Assembly (NCBI GenBank): GCA_049325095.1
Contig: JBMOPO010000032.1
Location: 124,001-188,000, forward strand
Reading direction: 5' to 3'
DNA length: 64,000 nt
DNA from: JAGPUQ01 sp049325095
GTDB taxonomy: Bacteria > Pseudomonadota > Gammaproteobacteria > Pseudomonadales > Porticoccaceae
Shown here: piece by piece, positions 18,400 to 27,680 of the stretch
How positions within the stretch are numbered: position 1 is the stretch's first letter
Layout: every line of letters begins with the position of its first letter
Notes under the pieces: model-generated
Told to the model about the DNA's origin: nothing
The model's database searches: none
What the model saw: the letters and a program-made list of their open reading frames with translations, nothing else
Position numbers and translations under genes: made by a program

Positions 18400-19173
18400 G
18401 TGACCCTCCTCCCCAACCCCAGCTCCCGCAGTCTGGCCGTCTGGCAGCGCAACCTGCGCGTCTGGCGCAAGATGCTGCTGCCCTCCGCGCTCGGCAACTT
18501 CGGCGAGCCCCTGCTCTATCTGCTGGCGTTCGGCTACGGGTTCGGCCAGTTGGTCGGCGATCTCGGCCAGTTGCCCTATGTCGCCTTCCTGGCCTCGGGC
18601 ATCCTCTGCTCCAGCACCCTGTTCACCGCCAGCTTCGAAGCCATGTATTCCGCGTTCACCCGGATGGCCAATCAGCAGACCTGGAGCGCCATGCTCCATA
18701 CCCCGCTGCAGGTCGACGACATCGTGTTCGGCGAAGTGCTCTGGGCGGCGACCAAGGGGTTGATGAGCGCCACCGCCATCCTGCTGGTGGCCGCGGCCAT
18801 GGGCCTGGTGGCGGATTGGCGCGCGGTCTGGGCGCTGCCGGTGGTGGCGCTGGCGGGTTTCGCCTTCGCCGCCTGCGCCATGGTGATCACCGCCCTGGCC
18901 CGCAGCTACGACTTTTTCCTCTATTTTTTCACCCTGGTGCTGACGCCCATGCTGCTGACCGGCGGGGTGTTCTTCCCGCGCGAGCAGTTTCCTGAGTGGT
19001 TGCAGCGGCTGGCCTATCTGTTGCCGCTGCCCCACGCCGTGGATCTGGTGCGGCCGCTGGTGACCGGCGGCACCCTGCACAGGCCTTGGCTGAACCTCGC
19101 GGTGATGGCGGGCTATGGCATGGCCGGGCTGATCACCGCCACCGCGCTGGTCCGCCGGCGCATGCTGTGCTGA
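18400..19173 (+). CDS. ABC-2 type transporter permease, NodJ-like
   Basis: 257-residue inner-membrane permease with about six TM segments, beginning near residue 30. The C-terminal LTGGVFFPREQFPEWLQ loop followed by LPLPHAVDLVRPL is typical of the NodJ/ABC-2 family. Starts at GTG 18400, three bases after the ATPase stop, so the pair is co-translated. Confidence 0.9.
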   Translation: MTLLPNPSSRSLAVWQRNLRVWRKMLLPSALGNFGEPLLYLLAFGYGFGQLVGDLGQLPYVAFLASGILCSSTLFTASFEAMYSAFTRMANQQTWSAMLHTPLQVDDIVFGEVLWAATKGLMSATAILLVAAAMGLVADWRAVWALPVVALAGFAFAACAMVITALARSYDFFLYFFTLVLTPMLLTGGVFFPREQFPEWLQRLAYLLPLPHAVDLVRPLVTGGTLHRPWLNLAVMAGYGMAGLITATALVRRRMLC

Positions 19174-19267
19174 GCGCGCGGGAATTTTTCAAGCACAAGC
19201 GCTGAGCCGCGGCCGCAGGATCTGGTAGGCTCGTGGCCTGCTTCCACTACCCGCAAGAGGAGAAACC

Positions 19268-19792
19268 ATGCAAAGTCGCTGGGCGTGGATCGCGCTGTTT
19301 GCCCTGGGCAGCGCCCAGGCCGCGGAACTTAGGGTGCCGATCCAGGCCGCCACCGCGGGCGGCGCCGGGGTCTCGCTGGGCAGCATCGCGGTCCGCGAGA
19401 CCCCCCACGGCCTGGTGTTCGAGCCGCAACTGACCGGGCTGAGCCCGGGCCTGCACGGGTTCCACCTCCACCAGAATCCGGATTGCGGTCCCGCAGAGAA
19501 AGACGGCGCCCTGGTGCCGGCGCTGGCGGCCGGCGGCCATCACGACCCGGCCGGTACCGGGAAGCACGATACCCCTTGGGGCGACGGCCATCTGGGCGAC
19601 CTGCCGCCCCTGTTCGTGGCCGCGGACGGCACCGCCACCCAGCCGGTCCTGGCGCCGCGGTTGCACAGCCTGGGCGACCTTGCCGGGCGCGCGCTGGTGA
19701 TTCACCAGGGCGGCGACAACCACGCCGACCAGCCGCAACCCCTGGGCGGCGGCGGGGCGCGGGTGGCCTGCGGGGTGGTCGGCGGCGGCTGA
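19268..19792 (+). CDS. sodC: Periplasmic superoxide dismutase [Cu-Zn]
   Basis: 174 residues with an N-terminal signal peptide (cleavage near AQAAEL, about residue 19), so the enzyme works in the periplasm. Copper and zinc ligands are in GFHLHQNPDC, GGHHDPAGTGKHDTPWGDGHLGDLP and ALVIHQGGDNHAD. The disulfide cysteines are in NPDC and ARVACGV. A ribosome site (AAGAGGAG) precedes ATG 19268. Monocistronic by spacing. Confidence 0.95.
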   Translation: MQSRWAWIALFALGSAQAAELRVPIQAATAGGAGVSLGSIAVRETPHGLVFEPQLTGLSPGLHGFHLHQNPDCGPAEKDGALVPALAAGGHHDPAGTGKHDTPWGDGHLGDLPPLFVAADGTATQPVLAPRLHSLGDLAGRALVIHQGGDNHADQPQPLGGGGARVACGVVGGG

Positions 19793-19898
19793 GCGCTGGT
19801 GAATTCTTCACCGCGCTCGGCCCGGCCGGGGAGGGCCGGACGCGAATCCGGCGCGCGAGGGCTGGATTCACCGACGCTGAGTCGCCCGCCGGCGGGGA

Positions 19899-21779
19899 TC
19901 AGTCCCGGGCGCGGGCGGCCTCCAGGGCCTCTTCCGCGGCGATCCAGTCGGTTTCCAGATGTTCGCAGTGCCGGCGCAGCGCGCCCTGGCGGCCGAGCAG
20001 TTCCTGCAGCCGGCCGCGGGCCTGGGGCGCGTAGAGCTCCGGTGCGCCGAGCCGGGCGTCGAGCTCCGCCAGTTCGGCCCCGGCCCGGTCGAGCTCCGCC
20101 GCCAACCGCGCCGCCCGCTCGCGCAGCGGCCGCAGCTCGGCGCGGCGCTCGGCCCCGCGGCGGCGCTCCTCGCGCCGGCCACCGGAGGGCGCGGCGACTT
20201 CCGCCGGCAGGCGCTCCTGCGCGAGCTGTCGGCGATAGTCGTCCAGATCGCCGGCAAAGCGGGTGAGCCGCCCGTCCGCCACCCGCCAGTAGCCGTCCAC
20301 CGCGGTGGTGAGCAGGTGGCGGTCGTGCGATACCAGCACCAGGGCCCCGGAATAATCCTGCAACGCGAGCGTGAGCGCGGCGCGCATGTCCAGATCCAGG
20401 TGGTTGGTGGGCTCGTCGAGCAACAGCAGGCCCGGCGCCCGCCACGCCAGGAGCGCGAGCACCAGCCGGGCCTTCTCGCCCCCGGAGCGCGGGGCCACCG
20501 GGGCGGTGGCGCGGTCTCCGCTGAAACCGAAGCCGCCGAGAAAGTCCCGCAGCCGCTGCTCGGCGGCCGCGGGGTCGAGGCGCTGCAGGTGCAGCAGCGG
20601 GCTCGCGGCCGGATCCAGTTGCTCCAACTGGTGCTGGGCGAAGTAGCCAATCCGGAGCCGGGGGCCGGTGTGCAGCTCGCCGCACAGGGGGGGCAGTTCG
20701 CCGGCCAGCGTGCGGATCAGGGTGGACTTGCCGGCCCCGTTGGCACCCAGCAGTCCGATGCGGTCGCCGGGCGCGAGCTCCAGCCCAACCCCCTGCAGCA
20801 CCGGGCGCCCGCCGTAGCCGAGCGCGGCGTCGCGCAGCTCGAGCAGCGGGTTGTCCGCGCTGTCCGGTTCCCGGAAGCGAAACCGAAAGGGGTTCTCGGC
20901 CTGCACCGGGGCGACCAGCCGCATGCGCTCCAGGGCCTTGAGCCGGCTTTGCGCGGCGCGGGCCTTGGTCGCCTTGGCGCGGAAGCGGTCGATGAACTGC
21001 TCCATCCGGGCGATGGTCCGCTGCTGCTGGGTGTGGGCGGCCTGCTGGCTGGCCAGGCGCGCGGCGCGCTGGCGCTCGAAGTCGCTGTAGCCACCCCGGT
21101 AGTGATGCAGGGCGCGGCCCTCGATATGGAGCACCTCGCCGATCACCGCATCGAGAAAATCCCGGTCGTGCGAGATCACCAGCAGGGTGCCCGGATAGGA
21201 CTGCAACCAGCCCTCCAGCCACACCACGGTTTCCAGATCCAGGTGGTTGGTGGGCTCGTCGAGGAGCAGCAGATCCGAAGGGCACATCAGCGCCCGGGCC
21301 AGGCCGAGGCGGACCCGCCAGCCGCCGGAAAATTCCGCGGCGCTGCGCTGCCGGTCGAGCTCGTCGAAGCCGAGCCCGGCGAGCAGCGCCGCAGCCCGGG
21401 CCGCCGCGGTGTAGCCGCCCGCCTGGCGGTAGGATTCGTGGGCGCGGGCGATGGCCACGCCGTCCCCGCAGCGCTCCGCCCGCTGGACCTCGCGCTCCGC
21501 CGCCCGCAACCCGGGGTCGCCGTCGAGCACCACTTCGAGCGCGGGGCGGTCGAGGCTGCCCAGTTCCTGCTCCAGGTGCGCCACCCGCCAATCCCCGGGG
21601 ATCGACACCGAGCCCGCGTCGGGCGCCAGCTCGCCCCGCAACAGCGAAAACAGCGAGCTCTTGCCGGTGCCGTTGGCGCCGATCAGGCCGATGCGCCGGC
21701 CGGGCAGCAGGGTTGCCGAAGCCTGCTCGAACAGCAGTTCGGTGCCGCGGCGCAGGCTGACGTCGGTGAGCTGGAGCAA
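19899..21779 (-). CDS. ABC-F family ATPase, YheS-like
   Basis: 626-residue soluble protein with two ABC ATPase domains and no membrane part. First Walker A GANGTGKSS (about residue 35), signature FSGGWRVRLGLARAL and Walker B LLLLDEPTNHLDLE; second Walker A GANGAGKSTL, a signature variant RSGGEKARLVLALL, and LLLLDEPTNHLD. The linker between domains (residues 240-300) is the charged helix that inserts near the ribosomal P-site tRNA. The C-terminal coiled coil (about 530-625) is rich in Arg/Glu/Ala. A translation factor role is expected. Confidence 0.93.
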   Translation of the reverse strand: MLQLTDVSLRRGTELLFEQASATLLPGRRIGLIGANGTGKSSLFSLLRGELAPDAGSVSIPGDWRVAHLEQELGSLDRPALEVVLDGDPGLRAAEREVQRAERCGDGVAIARAHESYRQAGGYTAAARAAALLAGLGFDELDRQRSAAEFSGGWRVRLGLARALMCPSDLLLLDEPTNHLDLETVVWLEGWLQSYPGTLLVISHDRDFLDAVIGEVLHIEGRALHHYRGGYSDFERQRAARLASQQAAHTQQQRTIARMEQFIDRFRAKATKARAAQSRLKALERMRLVAPVQAENPFRFRFREPDSADNPLLELRDAALGYGGRPVLQGVGLELAPGDRIGLLGANGAGKSTLIRTLAGELPPLCGELHTGPRLRIGYFAQHQLEQLDPAASPLLHLQRLDPAAAEQRLRDFLGGFGFSGDRATAPVAPRSGGEKARLVLALLAWRAPGLLLLDEPTNHLDLDMRAALTLALQDYSGALVLVSHDRHLLTTAVDGYWRVADGRLTRFAGDLDDYRRQLAQERLPAEVAAPSGGRREERRRGAERRAELRPLRERAARLAAELDRAGAELAELDARLGAPELYAPQARGRLQELLGRQGALRRHCEHLETDWIAAEEALEAARARD

Positions 21780-21807
21780 GGGCGGAGACTCCGGTCGCCG
21801 GCGCGGA

Positions 21808-22512
21808 TCAGGGGCGGCGGAGCAGGGGATGGACCACCGCCGCGACCCGCTCCGGCGCGCAATTCAGATAGAGCGACTGGCGCAGCCACTGCGGATCCGG
21901 GTAATAGGAGAACAGAAACTGGCCGTCCTTCAGGTTCTCGATCACCCGGTTGATGATGTTGGGGCGCACCGCGGGGCAGCCGTGGCTGCGGCCGATGCCG
22001 CCCTTGAGCTGGATCCAGATCGGGTCCACGTATTCGGCCGCGTGGATCACGATCTTCCGCTTGCGCGCCAGGTCGTTGATCCCGGGTTCCAGACCGTCCA
22101 TTCGCAGTGAATAGCCGAAGCTGCCGTAATAGGTCTCCGCGGTGCGGAACAGGCCGAGGCTGGATTCGCGGCTGCCGAACCGGTTGGAAAAGCGGGTGGG
22201 TCGCTCGTCGCCGGAGCCGCGCCCATGGGCGACATGGTCCTCGATCAGCAGGCGCCGGCGCTCGAGGTCGAAGATCCACAGCCGCTGCTTGCTCGAGGGC
22301 AGCGAAAAATCGATCACCGCCAGCCGCTGGGCCGGGGCCATGCCGCCAGCGACCGCGCAGTTCATGGCGGTGACCGCCTTGCCGAGCACCCCGCGGTCGA
22401 TGGCCGGTGCTGCGCGGGCCAGGGCGCCGACCAGCGGATCGGGCTCCCGGGCGCCCAGCGCCGGCGATACCAGACACAGCAGCGACAGTACCCAGCGCAA
22501 CCAAGCCGCCAC
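21808..22512 (-). CDS. Murein L,D-transpeptidase-family protein (YkuD_2 type)
   Basis: 234 residues from GTG 22512, which gives a good signal peptide (AAWLRWVLSLLCLVSPALGA); the open frame continues upstream through the tRNA gene, so the longer version cannot be real. The family core is clear: TRFSNRFGSRESSLGLFRT, then YYGSFGYSLRMDGLEPG, and the catalytic histidine/cysteine motif GRSHGCPAVRP. Members are exported and thought to act on peptidoglycan cross-links. It ends 28 bases before the ABC-F gene on the same strand. Confidence 0.85.
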   Translation of the reverse strand: MAAWLRWVLSLLCLVSPALGAREPDPLVGALARAAPAIDRGVLGKAVTAMNCAVAGGMAPAQRLAVIDFSLPSSKQRLWIFDLERRRLLIEDHVAHGRGSGDERPTRFSNRFGSRESSLGLFRTAETYYGSFGYSLRMDGLEPGINDLARKRKIVIHAAEYVDPIWIQLKGGIGRSHGCPAVRPNIINRVIENLKDGQFLFSYYPDPQWLRQSLYLNCAPERVAAVVHPLLRRP

Positions 22513-22668
22513 GGACGCCCCACTCCAGCCGCCTTGCAACCGGCGGAACTTTAGCAGGCGCGCGCCGGGGGCTGAAGCCGCCCCGCACTCGCGGCGGGCC
22601 ATCGGCTTCGGAACCGAGCGAATTTTGCCGGTTGGAACCTGGGGCGCGGCTCGCGGGATGGCGCCGAT

Positions 22669-22745
22669 TGGTGCCGGAAAGAGGATTCGAACCTCCGACC
22701 AACGCATTACGAATGCGCTGCTCTACCGAGCTGAGCTATTCCGGC
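22669..22745 (-). tRNA. tRNA-Thr (anticodon CGT)
   Basis: Complete cloverleaf on the minus strand: acceptor stem GCCGGAA / TTCCGGC, D arm GCTC...GAGC, anticodon loop TTCGTAA giving CGT, T arm GGAGG-TTCGAAT-CCTCT, and an encoded ACCA end at 22669-22672. It sits 13 bases downstream of the dsbA stop on the same strand and may be co-transcribed with it. Confidence 0.97.
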
Positions 22746-22758
22746 GGGGGGTCGAAGT

Positions 22759-23427
22759 CTACTGTGCCGTCGCTGCGCTGTCATCCGCCGCCGCGGCCCG
22801 CCGGGCGCGCTCCAGGGCGATCAGGTGGTCCGCCACCGCCAGCATGCCCTGGTGGCCGCCCGCCATGCGGGCGTTGATCCGGTATCTGCCGTCGACCACC
22901 ATTTCGGGCGTGCCGGAAACCTGGTAGCTGCGCTGCCGGGCATCGGCCTGGCGCACCGCGCTGCGCACCCCGAAGGAGTTGAAGGACTTGTGAAAGTCCT
23001 CGGCCGCCACGCCCTGGGCGACGAAGATCTCGGCGATCGCGTCTTCGCTGGCGAGCCGGTTCTGTTCCAGGTTCATGGCGTCGAACAGCGCCTTGTGCAG
23101 CTTGTCGAGCACCCCCAGGGCCTTGGCGGTGTAGTAGGCGCGGGCGTGGAGCTCCATGGTCGGATGCCAGATCGCGGGGCTGCGCGTCAGCACGACGTCC
23201 GCGCCCAGGCCCTGCGCCCAGCGTTCGAGCATTGGCTCGAAGGTGAAACAGTGCCCGCAGCCGTACCAGAACACTTCCGTCACCTCGATCCTGGCGGGAT
23301 CGGCAGGGCGCACCGGGGTTTCGAGCACCTGGTAGTGCTGGCCGGCGACATAGTCGGCGGCGGCCGCCGGGAGCGCGGCGAGCAGCGCGCAGGCGAGCAG
23401 CACGGACGCGCGCAGGGCTGGTGTCAT
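22759..23427 (-). CDS. dsbA: Thiol:disulfide interchange protein DsbA
   Basis: Periplasmic dithiol oxidase, 222 residues. Start chosen at ATG 23427, 7 bases after GGGAGGA; it gives a signal peptide ending near AAAAD. The active site is CGHC in EVFWYGCGHCFTFEP (about residue 52-55), with the cis-proline loop VSGTPEMVVDG further on. Its place beside the cytochrome c4 and engB genes matches Pseudomonas-like genomes. Confidence 0.95.
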   Translation of the reverse strand: MTPALRASVLLACALLAALPAAAADYVAGQHYQVLETPVRPADPARIEVTEVFWYGCGHCFTFEPMLERWAQGLGADVVLTRSPAIWHPTMELHARAYYTAKALGVLDKLHKALFDAMNLEQNRLASEDAIAEIFVAQGVAAEDFHKSFNSFGVRSAVRQADARQRSYQVSGTPEMVVDGRYRINARMAGGHQGMLAVADHLIALERARRAAAADDSAATAQ

Positions 23428-23538
23428 GATGGTTCCTCCCAATGGCCGAACGGGTCGCTGCGGCTCAGGCCGCTGCGCGACCTGGCGGTTGACCGCATCG
23501 CCGCGGCCCGGGTTCCGCCGGCGCTCGGCCCGGCAGCC

Positions 23539-24180
23539 TCATTTCAGCCCGGCGATGAAGTTGGCCAGCGCGGCGATCTCCTGATCGTTGAGATGGGCCG
23601 CCACGCCGCGCATCACCGCGTTTTCGTCGTTGTTGCGGGCGCCCGGCCAGGACGGGTCATGGGCGGCGTCGCGGAAGGCGCGCAACTGCTTGGCCAGGTA
23701 GTCCGCCTGCTGCCCGCCCAGCGCCGGGTAGCCCGCGGGGGCATTGCCGTTGCCGACCGGAGAATGACAGCCGGTGCAGGCCGCCACGCCGGTCTCCGGG
23801 TTTCCCGCGCGGTAGATCTTCTCGCCCAGCGCCAGGGACGCGGGCACGTCCTTGGCGCCCGCCCACTGGCGCGGCTGGCCGGCGTAGAAGGCGGCGATGT
23901 CGGCCAGATCCTGTTCGCTCAGGCCGTTCAACTGGCCGGTCATTTCGGCCACCTGCCGCCGTCCGGACTGGATGTCGCGCAGCTGTTTGAGCAGATATTT
24001 CTCGCCGATCCCGGCCAGGTTGGGAAAGTTGGGCGCCGAACTGGCGCCCTGGGGGCCGTGGCAGGCCCCGCAGGCGGCAACCCTGGCCTTGCCGGCGGCC
24101 GGGTCCCCGGCGGCGAGCGACGCCTGTGCGAAGCCGAAGGAAAGCAGGGCGGACAGGCACAGCAGGAGTTTTCTGGTCAT
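23539..24180 (-). CDS. Dihaem cytochrome c4
   Basis: 213 residues with a signal peptide (MTRKLLLCLSALLSFGFAQASLAA). Two haem-binding motifs, CGACH (about residue 37) and CTGCH (about residue 137), each in its own cytochrome c domain, with axial-methionine candidates in EMTGQ and AVMRG. It transfers electrons in the periplasm to terminal oxidases. Divergent from engB. The start at 24180 is the only one that gives a proper signal peptide. Confidence 0.94.
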   Translation of the reverse strand: MTRKLLLCLSALLSFGFAQASLAAGDPAAGKARVAACGACHGPQGASSAPNFPNLAGIGEKYLLKQLRDIQSGRRQVAEMTGQLNGLSEQDLADIAAFYAGQPRQWAGAKDVPASLALGEKIYRAGNPETGVAACTGCHSPVGNGNAPAGYPALGGQQADYLAKQLRAFRDAAHDPSWPGARNNDENAVMRGVAAHLNDQEIAALANFIAGLK

Positions 24181-24231
24181 CGTTCTGCGTCGCTCGAATT
24201 GGCTACAATGGGGTGCCTTGGGCGGGGCGCG

Positions 24232-24237
24232 ATTATA
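24232..24237 (-). promoter_or_regulatory. Candidate -10 (TATAAT) for the cytochrome c4 gene
   Basis: A perfect TATAAT on the minus strand 51 bases before ATG 24180. The -35 region is GC-rich and poor. The facing plus strand has TACAAT at 24204-24209, a possible -10 for engB. Confidence 0.4.
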
Positions 24238-24341
24238 TACCAATCCCTCCGGCGCGCCCGGCCCGGCGAGGGTCCGCGGCGGCCCGGGTTGCCTTGGATC
24301 AGGCCCGCGTCGCGGGGTGTCGAACCCCGGGAGGGTGAAGG

Positions 24342-25022
24342 ATGGCCGATTCCAGTCGACGCGACGCCCACCCCCCCCGCAGTGGGACCCCTGGGCAGCG
24401 CGCGGCTGCGGCGGTCGACCCCGCCGCCGGCTTTTGCGGGGTGCACTTCCTCAAGAGCGCCGCGGCCCTGGCCGACTGCCCGCCGGACCGGGGGGCCGAG
24501 GTCGCCTTCGCGGGGCGCTCCAACGCCGGCAAGTCGAGCGCACTCAATGCCCTGACCGGGCAGGCCAAGCTGGCCCGCACCAGCAAGACGCCGGGCCGCA
24601 CCCGGCTGCTGAATTTCTTCGCGGTCGCGCCGGATCGCCGGCTGGTCGATCTGCCCGGCTACGGCTATGCCCGGGTGCCCAAGGCGATGAAGGCGGAGTG
24701 GGACCGGCAGTTGGCCGGCTATCTGCGCGGTCGCCGTTCGCTGCGCGGACTGGTGGTGCTGATGGACATCCGCCACCCGCTGCGGGATTCCGACCGCCAC
24801 CTGCTGGCCTGGGCGGCGGAGGCGGGGATCGCGGTGCACGTGCTGCTCACCAAGGCCGACAAGCTCAACCGCGGCCCCGCCCAGGCGGCGCTCCACGCGG
24901 TGCGCCGCGAGTTGGGCAACGCCCTGCCCGAGGTATCGGCGCAGACTTTTTCCGCCCACACCGGGTTGGGCCTGGCGGAACTGGCCACCAAGCTCGAAGC
25001 GTGGTTGCAGTCCTCAGCCTGA
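24342..25022 (+). CDS. engB: Ribosome-biogenesis GTPase EngB/YsxC
   Basis: 226-residue TRAFAC GTPase needed for 50S assembly. G1 GRSNAGKSS (about residue 59), G2 with T in KTPGRTRLLNFF, G3 DLPGYG, G4 TKAD and G5 in SAHTG. ATG 24342 follows GGAGGGTGAAGG. The first 25 residues are a non-conserved extension. The 3' end overlaps the convergent kinase gene by 9 bases. Confidence 0.95.
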   Translation: MADSSRRDAHPPRSGTPGQRAAAAVDPAAGFCGVHFLKSAAALADCPPDRGAEVAFAGRSNAGKSSALNALTGQAKLARTSKTPGRTRLLNFFAVAPDRRLVDLPGYGYARVPKAMKAEWDRQLAGYLRGRRSLRGLVVLMDIRHPLRDSDRHLLAWAAEAGIAVHVLLTKADKLNRGPAQAALHAVRRELGNALPEVSAQTFSAHTGLGLAELATKLEAWLQSSA

Positions 25023-27680
25023 GCCTCGCCGGTGCGCGTACCTCTGGGTTCGATTCTCCAGGCGCAGGCGGATCACCATGGCCGCGGCGCGCTCCCAGTC
25101 CGATACCCGGACCAGCGAGTGCAACAGCCGGGCCTGCTGCTCGATCTGGCCGAGCTTGAATACCGCCACCACCCCGGCGAGCTGATGGCAGGCATCCCTG
25201 GCGGCGTCCGGGTCCCGGCTGGTCAGGCTGGCCTCGAGGGCGGTGAGCAGGCGGTCGATTTCGTCGAAGTACAGGTCCCGCGACAGAGCCGCGCTGCTGC
25301 CGAACCAGTCGGCGGGAGGCAGTCCGCCGCGTCCGGTCAGGGTCAGCAGCGCATCGAACAGCCGGCGCTCGTCGTAGGGTTTGGTCAGGATCTGTTCGAC
25401 GCGGACCCGGCGCAGTTCGCGGCCGGCATCGAGCATCTGGTCGGCGGTCAACACGATGACCGGTGTTTCGGCATTCAATGCGCCGGGCCGCTGAATGCTG
25501 GCCAGGGCTTCGACGCCGGCGACTTCCGGCATATGCAGGTCCATCAGGATCACGTCGAATTCCTGCCGCGCGCAGATCTCGACGGCGGCCTTGCCGTCCG
25601 CTGCCTCGCAGCGGTCGCAGCCGGTGCGCTCCAGGAGCGCACCGAGCAGCTGGCGGCTGAAGCCGTTGTCCTCCACCACCAGCACCCGCACGCCGGCGAG
25701 GTCCGCCGCCTGCTGGTCGTGCGGCAGCGAGGCGGCGCACAGGGCGCCTTTCAGTCCCTCGAGCGTCGCCGGTTTGGCCAGCCAGTGAACCTGGGGGCGG
25801 CCGTTGAGCAGTGTTCCGGGGATGATGTCGTGCAGCACGCTCAAGGGCACCTGAACGGCAATCGGGCAGCGCAGTTCGTCGAGCAGGTGGCGCAGGGAGG
25901 CGAGTTGGCGGGCGGGGGGTTCGCCCAGCGACCAATTGAAGTTCAGGGCCGCGATCGGCTGGCTGGCGAGCACGTCGATCAGGTCGTCGAAACTGCCCAC
26001 CGGACGGACGTCCTGATAGATCCGCCGCACCGACTGCAGGGTGCTCTGCCGGCCCAGATCGTCCGGGTCATAGACCAGGGCGGTGCCCGGGCAGCGCGGC
26101 CCGGCCGCCTCGCCGGCCTGCCATTGGCACGGCAGCACCACCCGGAATTCGCTGCCTTCCCCCGGGCTGCTGCGCAGTTCGATGTTCCCGCCCAGTTGTT
26201 CGACGTGGTGTCGGGCGATGGCGAGTCCCAAGCCGGTGCCGCCGAAGCGCCGGGCCACCCCGGAGTCCGCCTGCTGGAAGGCCTCGAAGATTTCCCGCTG
26301 CTGCTCGGGTGCGATGCCGATGCCGGTATCCCGGACCCGGATCTCGAGGCGCTGATCCGCTTGCTGTCGGCACTGCACCAGGACATGGCCGGCGGTGGTG
26401 AACTTCACCGCGTTGCCCACCAGGTTGTTGACGATCTGGCGCAGCGCGCGGGCGTCGCCGATCATGACCTCGGGGAGGTGGGGGTCGATGTCGAGGTGGA
26501 TCTCGACGCCCTTGTCGTGTGCGGTGGGCGCCAACAGGCTGACCGCCGCCTCGAGGGGTTCGCGCAGCGCCAGGGGCGCGGGCGGCGCGCGCCGGGGATT
26601 GGCCTGCAGGCGGGCGAATTCCAGGATGTCGTCGATCAGCGCCATCAATGAAATCGCCGCCTGGTCGATGATGCGGCAATAGCTGCGGTCGGCGGCATCG
26701 GGAAGCGAACTCTCCAGCAGCCGGATGAAACCCTGGACGGCGGTCAGCGGCGTGCGCAGCTCGTGGCTCATGCGCGCCAGAAAGTCGCTCTTGGCGCGGT
26801 TCGCACTCTCCGCCCGCTCGCTGGCGATCTCCAGCTCCCGGTTCTTCTCGCGCAGCGCGGCCAGTGTCTGCCGCAGTTCGCCGGTGGCCTGCTGGACCCG
26901 CTGTTCCAGTTCGTGCCGGCTGCGCGCCACCGACTCGCCGAGGTGATTGATGCCCTCGGCGAGCTGCGCCAACTCGTCCTGCGTGGAGGGCTGCACCCGC
27001 GCCTCGAGGTCGCCCTGTCGCAGCCGCGCCACGGTCTCGGTGAGCCGGCGCACCGGCGCCACCACCGAGCGGGACAGCGCCAGCGCGATCAGCAGCGCAG
27101 TGCCCAGCACCGCGGCGCCCAGGCCGAGACTGCTGACCAGGATCGCCTGCCGCGCCTGGCGGACTTCGGCCAGGTCGAGCGCCACCACCACCCAGCCCAG
27201 GGGCGCATCGGGCACCGGGTTCGCGGCGGCCCGGGGATTCGCGTAGTCGTCCACCTGCCAGGCGCGCGGCCGCACTTCCCGCTCCAGGATCAGGGCGTCG
27301 CCGATCCGCAGCGGCTCGGGACCCAACGGCCGGTCGAGGTGGAGCCCGTCGCCCGCGGCGGGAAATCCGGCGCTGGCGTGCAGCAAGCGCCGCTGGCGGT
27401 CGAGAAAGCCGACGCCCCGGATTCCTGGCACGCCCTCGATGTCGGCGGCGATTTCGGCGAGCATCGCGGCGTCGAGGACGAAGAACGCGAAATCCAAGGT
27501 ATTGGCCAGATAGTCCGCGGTGCGCGTGCCGAAGCTTTCGACCCGGTGCAGGGCATCGCCCTGGCGGATGAAGATGGCATAGCTGGTGAGCAGTGCGGTG
27601 ACCAGCAGCAGCGGCAGCGAGCCGATCAGCAGCAGGCGCAGTTGCAGGTTGTTGCGCACCCCGGACGGAGACCGCTTCAC
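25014..27680 (-). CDS. Hybrid sensor histidine kinase with receiver and Hpt domains (trio 1)
   Basis: 888 residues from GTG 27680, which overlaps the upstream binding-protein stop by 3 bases. Order: TM1 (14-38), periplasmic sensor domain (40-175), TM2 (178-203), HAMP (204-258), coiled coil, HisKA with phospho-accepting H306 in ARMSHELRTPL, HATPase (N420-N423, G452, G480-G485 boxes), a degenerate receiver (532-650) lacking the acceptor Asp, a full receiver with D714 (VILMDLHMPEV), and an Hpt domain with H832 in CHQLAGVVAVF. No DNA-binding output; phosphate must go to a separate regulator not seen in the window. Confidence 0.92.
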   Translation of the reverse strand: MKRSPSGVRNNLQLRLLLIGSLPLLLVTALLTSYAIFIRQGDALHRVESFGTRTADYLANTLDFAFFVLDAAMLAEIAADIEGVPGIRGVGFLDRQRRLLHASAGFPAAGDGLHLDRPLGPEPLRIGDALILEREVRPRAWQVDDYANPRAAANPVPDAPLGWVVVALDLAEVRQARQAILVSSLGLGAAVLGTALLIALALSRSVVAPVRRLTETVARLRQGDLEARVQPSTQDELAQLAEGINHLGESVARSRHELEQRVQQATGELRQTLAALREKNRELEIASERAESANRAKSDFLARMSHELRTPLTAVQGFIRLLESSLPDAADRSYCRIIDQAAISLMALIDDILEFARLQANPRRAPPAPLALREPLEAAVSLLAPTAHDKGVEIHLDIDPHLPEVMIGDARALRQIVNNLVGNAVKFTTAGHVLVQCRQQADQRLEIRVRDTGIGIAPEQQREIFEAFQQADSGVARRFGGTGLGLAIARHHVEQLGGNIELRSSPGEGSEFRVVLPCQWQAGEAAGPRCPGTALVYDPDDLGRQSTLQSVRRIYQDVRPVGSFDDLIDVLASQPIAALNFNWSLGEPPARQLASLRHLLDELRCPIAVQVPLSVLHDIIPGTLLNGRPQVHWLAKPATLEGLKGALCAASLPHDQQAADLAGVRVLVVEDNGFSRQLLGALLERTGCDRCEAADGKAAVEICARQEFDVILMDLHMPEVAGVEALASIQRPGALNAETPVIVLTADQMLDAGRELRRVRVEQILTKPYDERRLFDALLTLTGRGGLPPADWFGSSAALSRDLYFDEIDRLLTALEASLTSRDPDAARDACHQLAGVVAVFKLGQIEQQARLLHSLVRVSDWERAAAMVIRLRLENRTQRYAHRRGSG

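Noticed and set aside
21683..22702. Longer start for the L,D-transpeptidase-like gene reaching to 22707
   Set aside because: It would cross the tRNA-Thr gene and the extra residues have no family similarity; the GTG at 22512 gives a signal peptide.
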